Source of the DNA: Loktanella gaetbuli
Lineage (GTDB): Bacteria > Pseudomonadota > Alphaproteobacteria > Rhodobacterales > Rhodobacteraceae
Length of the DNA stretch: 64,000 bases
Assembly: GCF_020531945.1 (NCBI RefSeq)
Contig: NZ_JAJATZ010000003.1
Span: 124,001-188,000 of the forward strand
Direction: 5' to 3'
The position numbers and the translations under genes were made by a program. Under the pieces are notes generated by a model. That model was not told where the DNA came from. It did not search any database and was given only the letters and a program-made list of their open reading frames with translations. Shown here piece after piece: positions 18,514 to 26,689 of this stretch (positions within the stretch are counted from its first letter, which is position 1; every line of letters begins with the position of its first letter).

Positions 18514-18638
18514 CAGACTTTTCCTTTCAATTCAGAACAATAACAGCAAGGGCAAGCGAAAGTGCCCAAACCAATCCGGCACCAAAACGTACCGGGGTGC
18601 GAATTACCCGCGTGCGGCGGGGGGTCAGGAAGGACCCG
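18514..18638. other. Intergenic region upstream of terminase, candidate cos region
   Basis: This 125-base gap lies between the tail protein gene and the small terminase gene. It holds a GC-rich imperfect dyad near 18596-18625 and a run of seven Gs. Lambda-type phages often place cos here. On the minus strand a frame ending in a hydrophobic helix (LVWALSLALAVIVLN) crosses the gap but lacks a convincing start, so I do not call a gene. The cos assignment is speculative. Confidence 0.3.
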
Positions 18639-19238
18639 CTACCTTGCGCTCGCAATGGCAGCCCGGAAACGAACCCCGAACCGCGTCGGGAACGCTGTCC
18701 GGGCCCGCCCTTCCGCAGGACGTTGCAGATCAAGCTGCTTTGCGTAGCGAGCCTGAGGCCGAAAAGCGATCAGCAGCTTTGGCTTGCCGCCTTTGGCCCG
18801 CCGCGCCGGGCGCTGCCAAATACCACCTACGCCATTCACTTTGCCCGAAAAGACATTCGGCTTCGCAAGAACTCGCTTTACCGCACCGCGGGGCATGTTG
18901 CCGTATTTGTTTGTCCGCTGGCCAACCGGCATCAGCAGCGCGCGATTACGCGGCAACCGTGTGCCGCCCGTCACCAGACGACGAAGGTAGCTTGACTGGA
19001 TGTCGCGGAAGGCGACCGATGCGGTCAGCCGGGTCTTTGATGACCGCTGCTTGAATGTCCCGCGAAGCGTGAATGGTGTCGGGTTGTCCAAACGCCTTTG
19101 CAACTGAACACGCCACGCTTCTTCGACCTCACCGACCGTGTCGTTCAACGCCTGCGACACAGCGAATGGCAATTGGTTTCGAGCAAAATCGGACAGCCCG
19201 CGCTGAAATTCGTCGATATTGTCCGCAATGCTGATCAT
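18639..19238 (-). CDS. Basic phage protein, possibly minor tail (gpZ-like)
   Basis: This 199-residue protein is strongly basic, with an N-terminal helical part (MISIADNIDEFQRGLSDFARNQ without the last residues) and a C-terminal Arg/Lys/Gly-rich half. Size, charge and pattern recall the minor tail Z / HK97 gp10 group, but its place upstream of the terminase genes is unusual for those. AAAAGGAG eight bases before ATG 19238 sets the start. I give the family with reservation. Confidence 0.5.
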   Translation of the reverse strand: MISIADNIDEFQRGLSDFARNQLPFAVSQALNDTVGEVEEAWRVQLQRRLDNPTPFTLRGTFKQRSSKTRLTASVAFRDIQSSYLRRLVTGGTRLPRNRALLMPVGQRTNKYGNMPRGAVKRVLAKPNVFSGKVNGVGGIWQRPARRAKGGKPKLLIAFRPQARYAKQLDLQRPAEGRARTAFPTRFGVRFRAAIASAR

Positions 19239-19273
19239 CGCCCTGCTCCTTTTGAGCCAGCACCAAACGAAAA

Positions 19274-19304
19274 GCGCCCGCAACGGTCGGTGACCTGCGG
19301 GCGC
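19274..19304 (-). terminator. Intrinsic terminator-like hairpin
   Basis: GCGCCCGCA (19274-19282) pairs with TGCGGGCGC (19296-19304) around a 13-base loop. Read on the minus strand the hairpin is followed by TTTTCG. It lies between the 256-residue putative regulator gene and the basic tail protein gene, so it could separate regulator expression from the late structural operon, or be the target of antitermination. Confidence 0.6.
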
Positions 19305-19365
19305 AACTTTAGATGATGACGATATCGGTAGGTCCGGTGGTCCTTAATGTCAAAGGTGTTGGTTG

Positions 19366-20136
19366 CTAGATCGCCCGGTACATTCGATCGAGCGCTTGAC
19401 ACAGTCCGGTACGCAGTGCGTCGCGCGACCCTTGCTGAGAAGTCCAGCCCGCCGCCAGCAGCACATCCGACAGAGTACGGTTTGCGATGCAGACCTGGTC
19501 GACCAGCGCGCGCGCCCGAATGACCCGCCGGGCACGCCCCTTTCGAACAGGGGCCAGCACGACAACGTCGCCAATGCTGGCCAACATCGCATCGAGGTGC
19601 CGCACATCGCGAATGACAGCATCGATGAACGATCCCTGCCCACCCGCGCCGAGTGCCTCGACTGACGAGCAACGCACGCCGGCACTCGCCACGCGCTCAC
19701 TAAGTGCGGCGTAGTCCCGCCCCGCGATCAGTTGCGCCTTTGAGAATGGCGGGACGAACATCCGCGCCTTGCTCGCCGGGTCCTTGAGTGCGCGCTTCTT
19801 TTCCTCAGCCGCGAACCGTCGTGCTGCTTGTGCCTCCATGACGTCGAACGCATCAGAGACCCGCAGCGCATCATGGCCACGCCAGCCGCTGCGCTGCACC
19901 ACGGTACGGCCCCCACGGTTTACCGTCTCGCGTGGCGTGAACCGCTCCACCGTACCGCGGGCCGGCGCGACGTCGACGATCTCGGGACCGGCACCGAAAG
20001 GACGGGCAGAGGCCGCCTTGATGTCGGCGATGCGTTGACGCTCTGCCGCCAGCCTTGCCGTCACTTCCGCATGAGCAACGCGGAGTGGTGCCCTCAATTC
20101 TACATCTTGTGTCGATTGATCTTCTTTATACGTCAT
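19366..20136 (-). CDS. Phage protein with HTH-like C-terminus, putative late regulator
   Basis: This 256-residue protein has an Arg/Ala-rich N-terminal half. Its C-terminal helical half (about 150-256) includes a segment, RALVDQVCIANRTLSDVLLA followed by AGWTSQQG, that resembles a sigma-region-4 or RinA-type helix-turn-helix. It is the first gene of the late block, downstream of the symmetric repeat region, where phages often keep a late activator or antiterminator. An AAAGGAAA site precedes ATG 20136. I do not recognise the family; the role is inference. Confidence 0.5.
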   Translation of the reverse strand: MTYKEDQSTQDVELRAPLRVAHAEVTARLAAERQRIADIKAASARPFGAGPEIVDVAPARGTVERFTPRETVNRGGRTVVQRSGWRGHDALRVSDAFDVMEAQAARRFAAEEKKRALKDPASKARMFVPPFSKAQLIAGRDYAALSERVASAGVRCSSVEALGAGGQGSFIDAVIRDVRHLDAMLASIGDVVVLAPVRKGRARRVIRARALVDQVCIANRTLSDVLLAAGWTSQQGSRDALRTGLCQALDRMYRAI

Positions 20137-20479
20137 GTTGTGATTTCCTTTCGCTGAATGGGAGGCTTGGGAGGATCGTTCTAAAATTAGGGAGGCATAA
20201 ATTCGGCATCCTAAAGTCCCTAAGTAACTGTTTCGTTTGTCTTTATCTTTCATTTAGGGAGGCTAGGGAGGCTAGGGAGGGCAAATAGAAGACCTACAGG
20301 GAGAGATTTTCTCTTGGGGACGGGATGACTTTTCTATGCGTGCGTGACGCGAAAGCCCTCCCTAGCCTCCCCAGCCTCCCGCGCCGGGTCCTAATGTATT
20401 GACCTGACTGCAAATTTCCCCCCGAACCCCTTCAAAATCGCCCTCCCGCTATCGCTTGCGGGGCCTCCCCAGCCTCCCG
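20137..20479. repeat. Mirror-symmetric GGGAGGC repeat region, candidate replication origin
   Basis: This 343-base non-coding region begins right after the stop of the helicase gene. GGGAGGC-type heptamers start at 20160, 20169, 20190, 20257, 20266 and 20275 on the plus strand. Their complements lie at 20356, 20365, 20374, 20441, 20463 and 20472. The two sets mirror each other about 20318.5, exactly for the triplets and singles and one base off for the outer pairs, while the spacers differ. Each triplet has a 9-bp period and four G runs. A palindrome AGAGA-TTT-TCTCT lies at 20302-20314. Confidence 0.85.
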
Positions 20480-22321
20480 TTAAAAGTCAGATGGGGGTGC
20501 GGGGTCACCGGCCACATCGCGGCCGACGCCGATGATGACGTTCTTCTGGTCGCGGGGTGCGGCCTCATATCTACGCTTGAAATCAGCTGTCAGGCTAATC
20601 CCGACGTACTGAGAAAGGGAAGCCTTAGATTTGACGAACATCTTGCCAGTCTGCGGATGCTTCCACTGTCGTGATCTGGATGCGAGCTGGTTCTGGACGG
20701 TTCCTGGCCGCCAAGTATTGCCGCCACGCTCGAGCAGGTAGTAGTTGAACATCTCGACGAGATCGCGGGTCAGTATACTGTCCTGATACTCTCCGGTGAT
20801 CACGCAGGCATGCATTAGGAATGCACCCAGTGGATCGCTCTCTTCACGGTACTCATCGGTTGCTGCCGTGACCTCAGACGGCGGGGCCAGACCGCACTCG
20901 AGATAGTCGATCGCACCTTTAACAAGCCAGTTCAAAATGCCTTCGCGCTCCAACCAAAGCTTTTCGACCAGCTGCTCGTCACGCTCAGCAACGGGGATCT
21001 GCACACCAAAGAGCACAAGCAAAAGCCGTCGCCAGATTCCATCGTCCCCTCCGCGAACGTCTGGCTTGTGGTTCGTCGACATCGTCAGTTTGAACAGCGG
21101 GTCGAGGTCGATTTGGTCTCCGTAGTTCGCTCGGACGGGGATGGGCTCACCGCCGGTCATCATCTTGATCAGGCCCTCTTGGAGCGGCGTGTTCTGATCT
21201 GGCTCTGACGTCCGGACAAATCGTGCGCCCAGCAGCGGGATCAGGTCAGGCGTGGCCTCGGCCCCGCCGCGCCGGTTAGTTCCTGTGATACTTTCGACGC
21301 GCAGCGACGCGGCATAGCCCCCCAGAATGCGGGCGCAGATGTCGGTGAGAACCGATTTCCCGTTCGCGCCGTTGCCGTAGAAAACAGCCATGTGCGAAGA
21401 CTTCAGGCCCAGCATGCTCAGCCCCAGCCATCGCTGCAAGAATTCGCGCATCTCACGGTCCGGCTGGATCCGCAGCAGAAATGCATCCCATACGGGCGAG
21501 ACGGCCGCCGGGTTATAGTCCATATCGATCAGCTTGGACTGCAGTTGGTCACGATGATGAGGAAGCACCTCAACACGCGCCACCCGGCCACCGCCTTCGC
21601 CGCGCATATCTGACACGGCAAATCGTAGCAGGCCACTTGCCGTATTCACCTCATAGGGGTTTGTATCCAGGCGCTCAAAAGCGACAGCTTTGTCAGTCTG
21701 TGATTCTTCGATCATCCTCGAGATCCGACCGGAGTTGCCGGCATCCTTGGCAAACGTCATTCTCTGGCCAATACGCTTGTAAAACGATGCAAGCTTGGTC
21801 CGAATGATATCGAGCCGGGCAGCATTTCGGCCATGCTGCTGGCGTTCGTCTTCATTCAGCGCGTCCTTGCTATCCAGATCGCGCTGTTCCCCACGCAGGA
21901 TATACGCTTCATCCAACAAGGCACGCTCGGCATCCGTCGGCTCGATGAACTCTGCCTCTTTCTCGATCAACGACCAGATGCGCTGCGCGCGACTGCGCAC
22001 CGACAGCTGATCTGCGTCTTTGGCCCAATGCTTGCCTGACCAGGTGAACCAACCGACACGCGGCACGAACATTATGTCGTCACCAAAATGGATAATGAAC
22101 CGCTGTCCGTTTCCGTAGTCGTTCAGCGGTTGCCGCGCCGCACGGGAGATGGGAGAGTCTTCATGCTGATCATGAGACGGGGGGTGCGGGGGGCCATCGC
22201 GATCGTCAGGCATGGGGCCCGGATCGTCATCGGCGTCATGACCGCGCAGCGGCACATCATCCGTATCGATATCCTCTGCATCTTCCAGCCGGGCGCGTAC
22301 CGTATCGATGTTGTCGGTCAT
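20480..22321 (-). CDS. Phage replicative helicase, SF3 / D5-like
   Basis: This 613-residue protein has a Walker A of GNGANGKS at about residues 316-323, followed by the SF3 helicase motifs (TSEPDQ, then STNHKP and WRRLL) typical of P4/D5-family phage helicases. The N-terminal 80 residues are acidic and poorly conserved in look. It would unwind the phage origin as a hexamer. It overlaps the primase gene as ATGA, so helicase and primase are made together. The symmetric repeat region begins directly after its stop. Confidence 0.92.
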   Translation of the reverse strand: MTDNIDTVRARLEDAEDIDTDDVPLRGHDADDDPGPMPDDRDGPPHPPSHDQHEDSPISRAARQPLNDYGNGQRFIIHFGDDIMFVPRVGWFTWSGKHWAKDADQLSVRSRAQRIWSLIEKEAEFIEPTDAERALLDEAYILRGEQRDLDSKDALNEDERQQHGRNAARLDIIRTKLASFYKRIGQRMTFAKDAGNSGRISRMIEESQTDKAVAFERLDTNPYEVNTASGLLRFAVSDMRGEGGGRVARVEVLPHHRDQLQSKLIDMDYNPAAVSPVWDAFLLRIQPDREMREFLQRWLGLSMLGLKSSHMAVFYGNGANGKSVLTDICARILGGYAASLRVESITGTNRRGGAEATPDLIPLLGARFVRTSEPDQNTPLQEGLIKMMTGGEPIPVRANYGDQIDLDPLFKLTMSTNHKPDVRGGDDGIWRRLLLVLFGVQIPVAERDEQLVEKLWLEREGILNWLVKGAIDYLECGLAPPSEVTAATDEYREESDPLGAFLMHACVITGEYQDSILTRDLVEMFNYYLLERGGNTWRPGTVQNQLASRSRQWKHPQTGKMFVKSKASLSQYVGISLTADFKRRYEAAPRDQKNVIIGVGRDVAGDPAPPSDF

Positions 22322-23484
22322 TGGTCATCCTCCGATTTGCCCATCAGAACGTCATTCAGGTCCATCCCCTCGCCCGCATGCACGATCGACGTGCGCAGCT
22401 CGGGGATGTGGTGTTTGGCCCGGCGCAGACCGGACAGCAGTTTGGCGCGGGTTGCCTTGGGGTCGGAATCGCCGTCCTGGATGAACACCAGCCGCTTGGT
22501 CCACGGTGGCGGAACGAACCCATCCAAGTCGCTATAGTCCGGGATGCCGGCATATTTCATGCCAGCCCCGCGCAGATCGCGCTTGCCGGCCATGTGACCC
22601 AGGTCGATCCCGGCCCAGTAGGCCGCGCCATCGAATGCCCGGGCGGCCAGCGCCGTGAGTGTCGTCTCGATCCCCTCGCCCATGACCAGCGTGTCAAATC
22701 GGGGCACATTGTAGAACCGGATCGCAGCGCGCCGTTTTGAACCTAACAGCTTCTTGACGGCCAGCCTGCGCCCCTTTGCATCGACAACGGGCTGACCAGA
22801 CGCATCGCAGATCACGGCCTTGCCTTTGGGACGGTCCAGATCGATCCACGTGCGGTGCACTGCAGTCAGCTGCCCGTTGGGCGCGCGACACGCGGCCAGC
22901 ATCGCAGGACCGGTGTGCAGTGTGACCCAGCCCTGCCCGCCCGCGTTTGGCTGCAGATACGGCAATGCGGGGTGGAATCGCAGCGATGATGGAGGTTTGT
23001 CAGAAATCGCCGACGGCAAACCACGCAGCGACAGGTATCCAGAAACGGCCGTTCCGGCGGCAGGCAAGCCTTGGTCCCAGATCGCAGCCCCTGCCCGAAT
23101 ACTCTCTTGCCGCATCCTTTCAGCAACGGCATCGCGGCGCTCTTGCTCACGTGCACGCTGCTCGGCACGACGACGGGCCTCGGCCGGGTCTATCTCGGCG
23201 GCGCGCTCGCCGACAAGCCAGGACAGCGCGGTTGGAAAATCCACGCCCAGCACCAGACGCACCAAGCCCAGACCATCGCATCCGTTGTCAACCCCGCCGC
23301 AGTGCCGGCAGTTGTAGACGTTCTTGTGCGGGTTGATGCCGAACCGGTCAGTGCCGCCACAGGCCGGGCATGGCCCGACCCATTCGTGCCCCGCGCGCCG
23401 CAACCCGTCCAGCAGGCCCAGACGTTCTGCGACCTCTTCAATAGGGATTGCCTTGGCCTCATCCAGCCTTGCGTCGGGCATCAT
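22318..23484 (-). CDS. Phage primase with CHC2-type zinc finger and Toprim domain
   Basis: This 388-residue protein has a zinc finger formed by CPAC and CRHC (Cys39, 42, about 59 and 62), a helical Arg-rich linker, and a C-terminal Toprim domain with VMGEGIETTLTAL (about residue 262 on) and a later acidic pair (QDGDSD). It makes primers for phage replication and works with the SF3 helicase encoded just downstream. Two adjacent ATGs (23484, 23481) overlap the upstream stop. Confidence 0.92.
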   Translation of the reverse strand: MMPDARLDEAKAIPIEEVAERLGLLDGLRRAGHEWVGPCPACGGTDRFGINPHKNVYNCRHCGGVDNGCDGLGLVRLVLGVDFPTALSWLVGERAAEIDPAEARRRAEQRAREQERRDAVAERMRQESIRAGAAIWDQGLPAAGTAVSGYLSLRGLPSAISDKPPSSLRFHPALPYLQPNAGGQGWVTLHTGPAMLAACRAPNGQLTAVHRTWIDLDRPKGKAVICDASGQPVVDAKGRRLAVKKLLGSKRRAAIRFYNVPRFDTLVMGEGIETTLTALAARAFDGAAYWAGIDLGHMAGKRDLRGAGMKYAGIPDYSDLDGFVPPPWTKRLVFIQDGDSDPKATRAKLLSGLRRAKHHIPELRTSIVHAGEGMDLNDVLMGKSEDDQ

Positions 23485-23918
23485 GCCGTCGCCTGCATCT
23501 CAGGGGCAAAGTCCGCAGGTGGTTCCGACAACAGACCCAAAGCGGTACAGGCGGCATCAGACCGATCAATGAAATACAGCGCCACACCATCTGCCAGACG
23601 CGCCCGGGCCGCATCGATCGCAACCAAGTCGCGCGGGGCCGGTTTGCGATACAGCGCCAGCAAGGCTTTTGCAGCCGTCTCGACCTGGGCCAGAGGTCCG
23701 AAGTGAATATCGTTGGCTTGGCGAATGGCTGGCACGTCAGCGTCGGCAATCTTTGTGCCCGTCGGTTCGCTGGCGATCTCGCCAATGACGCTGGCCAGCC
23801 GCCAGACCAGCAAACGCCGCGCCGCGTGCGACCGACAGGTCACCACCGCAACAGACGTCGCGATCAAGGCGCGCTCGACAGGGTACAGCGTTTCACGCCG
23901 TGCAGGTGCATCAACCAT
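23481..23918 (-). CDS. Phage protein of unknown function
   Basis: This 145-residue Ala-rich helical protein lies just before the primase gene. ATG 23918 overlaps the previous stop by eight bases (ATGGTTGA) and has AAAGGA upstream, so the longer open frame to 24143 is not used. No motif is recognised. Membership of the replication operon hints at a replication or DNA-metabolism role. Confidence 0.55.
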   Translation of the reverse strand: MVDAPARRETLYPVERALIATSVAVVTCRSHAARRLLVWRLASVIGEIASEPTGTKIADADVPAIRQANDIHFGPLAQVETAAKALLALYRKPAPRDLVAIDAARARLADGVALYFIDRSDAACTALGLLSEPPADFAPEMQATA

Positions 23919-24270
23919 GTCCACAATCCTTTCTGTCTTGCCAATCAAACCGTGCAGCGCGGGTTTCCTGCAGCACCTGCTCAGTGCGCGCCGCCGTCTG
24001 GCGCATCTCGCCGCGTCGCCAGGTTGCGATGAAATCATGCAGCTGCGCCCCGGCCCTGCGCTGATCGTCAGCGCAAGCCGCTGCGAAATCAGAGACGGCC
24101 TGCGCCGCGGCCAGATCATCCGGGACCAGATGATCCCGCGCATCCTGAAGGGCCTCGATGTCGCAGCGGGCAGCTGCGCAACCTTTGGCCTTCAGCGCCA
24201 CGGTCAAAGCCTTGAGCCCAAATGCGACCGACGGAATGAACGGGGTCTGTGATGCGATCCGGTCAGGCAT
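23911..24270 (-). CDS. Phage protein of unknown function
   Basis: This 119-residue helical protein has several Cys residues (GCAAARCD, ACADD) and an Arg/Gln-rich C-terminus. It overlaps the genes on both sides by eight bases (ATGCCTGA upstream), a coupling pattern repeated through this operon. I see no diagnostic motif. The start ATG 24270 was chosen over the longer frame because of the overlap and the GGCGGAAG site. Confidence 0.5.
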   Translation of the reverse strand: MPDRIASQTPFIPSVAFGLKALTVALKAKGCAAARCDIEALQDARDHLVPDDLAAAQAVSDFAAACADDQRRAGAQLHDFIATWRRGEMRQTAARTEQVLQETRAARFDWQDRKDCGHG

Positions 24271-24778
24271 CTTCCGCCTCGGACGGTCTGGCAAAATCGT
24301 TTCGCATCAGGTTCAGCAGCGCGGCCTCGTCGCCAGCGGCGAACCGATTGCAACGGTCAAGAACGGCAACGCTGTCGAGACCGGCCAGCGCGCAGACCAT
24401 ATGAAAGTCGCGCGAACCAATCCACGACGAGGTTGCACGGATTTTCCCCAAGGTCTGCGTCTGATTAAAGGTCGGCGTGCTGAACGCGTCGCGGATCAGC
24501 GCCAAAAGTGCTGACGCCCAAAGCGCGCGGCAGCCTTTCACATGGGCCGGATCAACCCCGTCGAACCAGTCATCAGGCCATGGCATGCGATTTTCGTCGG
24601 ACGCGGCCAGCTCATCCAGCATTGCACGCAAGGGCGGGCGTGGCGCATCATTCTGATCTGCGATGACCGGGACCACGTCCACAGACTTGACTCTTGGGGC
24701 GGCCCGCCTCGGAACATCTGGGACATGTCCGCGGTGGACTCCGAGAAAATCGGCAAGGATCTGAGCATCATCGATCAT
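24263..24778 (-). CDS. Phage protein of unknown function
   Basis: This 171-residue protein starts MIDDAQILADFLGVHRG, with its ATG overlapping the ParB-like gene stop (ATGA). A middle segment with WPDDWFDGVDP and a helical C-terminus are visible, but no recognised motif. It is cotranscribed with the ParB-fold and methyltransferase genes. Confidence 0.5.
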   Translation of the reverse strand: MIDDAQILADFLGVHRGHVPDVPRRAAPRVKSVDVVPVIADQNDAPRPPLRAMLDELAASDENRMPWPDDWFDGVDPAHVKGCRALWASALLALIRDAFSTPTFNQTQTLGKIRATSSWIGSRDFHMVCALAGLDSVAVLDRCNRFAAGDEAALLNLMRNDFARPSEAEDA

Positions 24779-25614
24779 GCCGGCAACCCACCCGACATCC
24801 ATGCCTTGAGCAGCTGATCGATCACCCGCTTCATGAGGACGGGGTGACTGATATCGGCATAGTCCTCTTTGCGACCCATCTGCGCGACCCGCTTTTGAAT
24901 GCGTAGCGGATCCTGCAGCGCCAAGAATTCAGTGAGGTCCCGCTGCAAGGCGCGCGGATTATCCTGCAGGGCCGCCAGCCACGGGCGCAGAAATCCATGG
25001 GCCCAGATCGCCGGATTGTCGGCACTTGCGCAACGGGCCAGGGCCGACAATCCCGTTGTCACCAGCGCACCGCGCTTGGCCTCGACATGCGACCGGATCA
25101 GGGAAATGCAGTACACCTGCCGTCCTTTTTTGTGAGCAGCTGACGGGTGGTAGGTCATCAACTCGCATCCGGCATCAGCAACAACTGCCCGGGCTGTGAC
25201 GGCCCACGGCTCACCCGCGGCCAGCCCTGCCTTGTAGATGTGAAACGCGGTGATCGCAGTGACCTGCCCGTTGATCGCGGTAAAGGCTGCGGCCTGTTCG
25301 GCATCGGTCAGGTTGACGATCATCGCCGGGACAGAATCCGCACCGATCATGCGGGCGGCGTGCGTGCGATGCTGGCCATCGATCACGCTGTAGCGATCAT
25401 CACCGACGGGTGCGGCAACGATCGGCGTGAAATGCGCCCAGTTGAACGCCTTGGCGATCCGTTCGATGGCAAGCCAGTTCGACCGGTTCAGCGGACGCTG
25501 AAAATCACCGTCGATGACCAGTTGATCGATCAGGATGAACTTCAGGCCCGGACGCGGTCCAGGTTGCGCGCGCAGCTTGGGGCGATCGCCAATGTCGATG
25601 TCACGAAACGTCAT
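24775..25614 (-). CDS. ParB/Srx-fold nuclease-like phage protein
   Basis: This 279-residue protein contains the ParB-type core: an N-terminal ILIDQLVIDGDFQRP segment and the VIDGQHRTHAA motif near residues 76-86, which in the ParB/sulfiredoxin fold binds nucleotide. No helix-turn-helix of partition ParB is obvious, so it is closer to stand-alone ParB-nuclease-like phage proteins. It sits between the MT-A70 methyltransferase gene (ATGA overlap) and unknowns. The biochemical role is uncertain. Confidence 0.75.
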   Translation of the reverse strand: MTFRDIDIGDRPKLRAQPGPRPGLKFILIDQLVIDGDFQRPLNRSNWLAIERIAKAFNWAHFTPIVAAPVGDDRYSVIDGQHRTHAARMIGADSVPAMIVNLTDAEQAAAFTAINGQVTAITAFHIYKAGLAAGEPWAVTARAVVADAGCELMTYHPSAAHKKGRQVYCISLIRSHVEAKRGALVTTGLSALARCASADNPAIWAHGFLRPWLAALQDNPRALQRDLTEFLALQDPLRIQKRVAQMGRKEDYADISHPVLMKRVIDQLLKAWMSGGLPA

Positions 25615-26345
25615 GCCTTACCTCCAATGTCGTCATCCAGTGGGATCAATCCGACCTCATCCCCCCAGCTGGACCAGCCGGGTCTGTCGGTGCGGGAAAA
25701 CAGCTCAACCCGTCGCGCTTGCGGCATCAGGTTTTCGGCCGCGATGAACGCGTTTTCCGGTTTCTGACTGTGGGCCCGGGCCAAGCCTTCGATCGTGATC
25801 GAGCCACCCGGCCAATCGGCACCGATGTGAAACCCGTCGTCATAGGTCGATACGACGGACCGGGTCGCGCGGGTTGTCTTTGGACTGCCACGTGTGCCGA
25901 TCAGGATCGGCTCGTTGCTGGACCGAAAGATATAGCCTGTGCCAAAGGCGTCCCTGCCGTGCACGGTGCGTTTGACCCAGGTGCCTGCTGTCTTGAACGT
26001 AAAGCCCCACGCCGCCATGACCTCGAGAGCTTGGGGCAGCATCGGATTGATCGCCCACAGCCACAGCAGACAGTCATCGGCGGCGATGGCTGACACCGGC
26101 AGTGCTTTGATGTCGTCGAGGGACATGCACTGGTAATGCGCTTGCGGAGCCTTTTCTTCGCCCTTCTCGCTGAACACCTCGAAGCGCCAAGCAGGATCCG
26201 CCATGATCATCTGGAATCCGCCGTGCGGCCGCAGGCCAAGAAGGCCGGCTGCGGTCTGTTCGCCTGACGACGGCGCAGGAGCTGCGCAGGCGGTTAGACC
26301 CAGATCATCGGCGAATGACGCCTGATAAGGGGCCGGGCCATTCAC
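25611..26345 (-). CDS. MT-A70 family DNA adenine methyltransferase
   Basis: This 244-residue protein has the MT-A70 signature with DPAW at residues 50-53 in place of the usual DPPW, followed by LLWLWAINPMLPQALEVM and a C-terminal FSRTDRPGW segment. Such phage enzymes methylate N6 of adenine, probably to shield phage DNA from restriction. I chose GTG 26345, which overlaps the previous stop as GTGA. The frame is open to 26462, but that would overlap the upstream gene by 120 bases. Confidence 0.88.
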   Translation of the reverse strand: MNGPAPYQASFADDLGLTACAAPAPSSGEQTAAGLLGLRPHGGFQMIMADPAWRFEVFSEKGEEKAPQAHYQCMSLDDIKALPVSAIAADDCLLWLWAINPMLPQALEVMAAWGFTFKTAGTWVKRTVHGRDAFGTGYIFRSSNEPILIGTRGSPKTTRATRSVVSTYDDGFHIGADWPGGSITIEGLARAHSQKPENAFIAAENLMPQARRVELFSRTDRPGWSSWGDEVGLIPLDDDIGGKA

Positions 26346-26689
26346 GACAGAACCCCGGCGAGATAGCGCGCTGCACCGTAGGCAGCATCGCCGCATTCGA
26401 TCGCGACAAAGAACAGAAACCATCGCTTGTTGTCGATGTAGTCCGACCGCTGTCGGGCGCATTCGAGATCCCGCGCAACCGTTGCCGCGTGCAGCGCGGT
26501 TTCTTGGTCAGCCAGTTTCGCTTTTCGGCTGGCGGCGTCGTCCAACCGCTTGGCCAGCGCGATACACCCAGCCGCACTCAGCGTGATCTGTGTTCCGCCG
26601 CCTGCCGCATGAAGACGCAACATGCGTGGCATGTCGTCGATGAAATCGGCAGCATTGTCGCAGGTTCTATCCTCTATCGCCCTCACCAT
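26342..26689 (-). CDS. Phage protein with C-terminal hydrophobic segment
   Basis: This 115-residue protein has a helical, Ala/Lys/Arg-rich body and a C-terminal hydrophobic stretch (WFLFFVAIECGDAAYG) that may be membrane-associated. It is embedded between the methyltransferase and an Arg-rich small gene by short overlaps. Function is not recognised. Confidence 0.5.
   Translation of the reverse strand: MVRAIEDRTCDNAADFIDDMPRMLRLHAAGGGTQITLSAAGCIALAKRLDDAASRKAKLADQETALHAATVARDLECARQRSDYIDNKRWFLFFVAIECGDAAYGAARYLAGVLS

Noticed and set aside
18527..18733. Minus-strand 68-codon frame ending in a hydrophobic helix
   Set aside because: It overlaps the end of the basic tail protein gene and has no plausible start or ribosome-binding site for the hydrophobic part alone.
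20160..20478. Possible CRISPR array
   Set aside because: Repeat units are only 7 to 9 bases, occur in both orientations and have no regular spacers; it is a binding-site array, not CRISPR.
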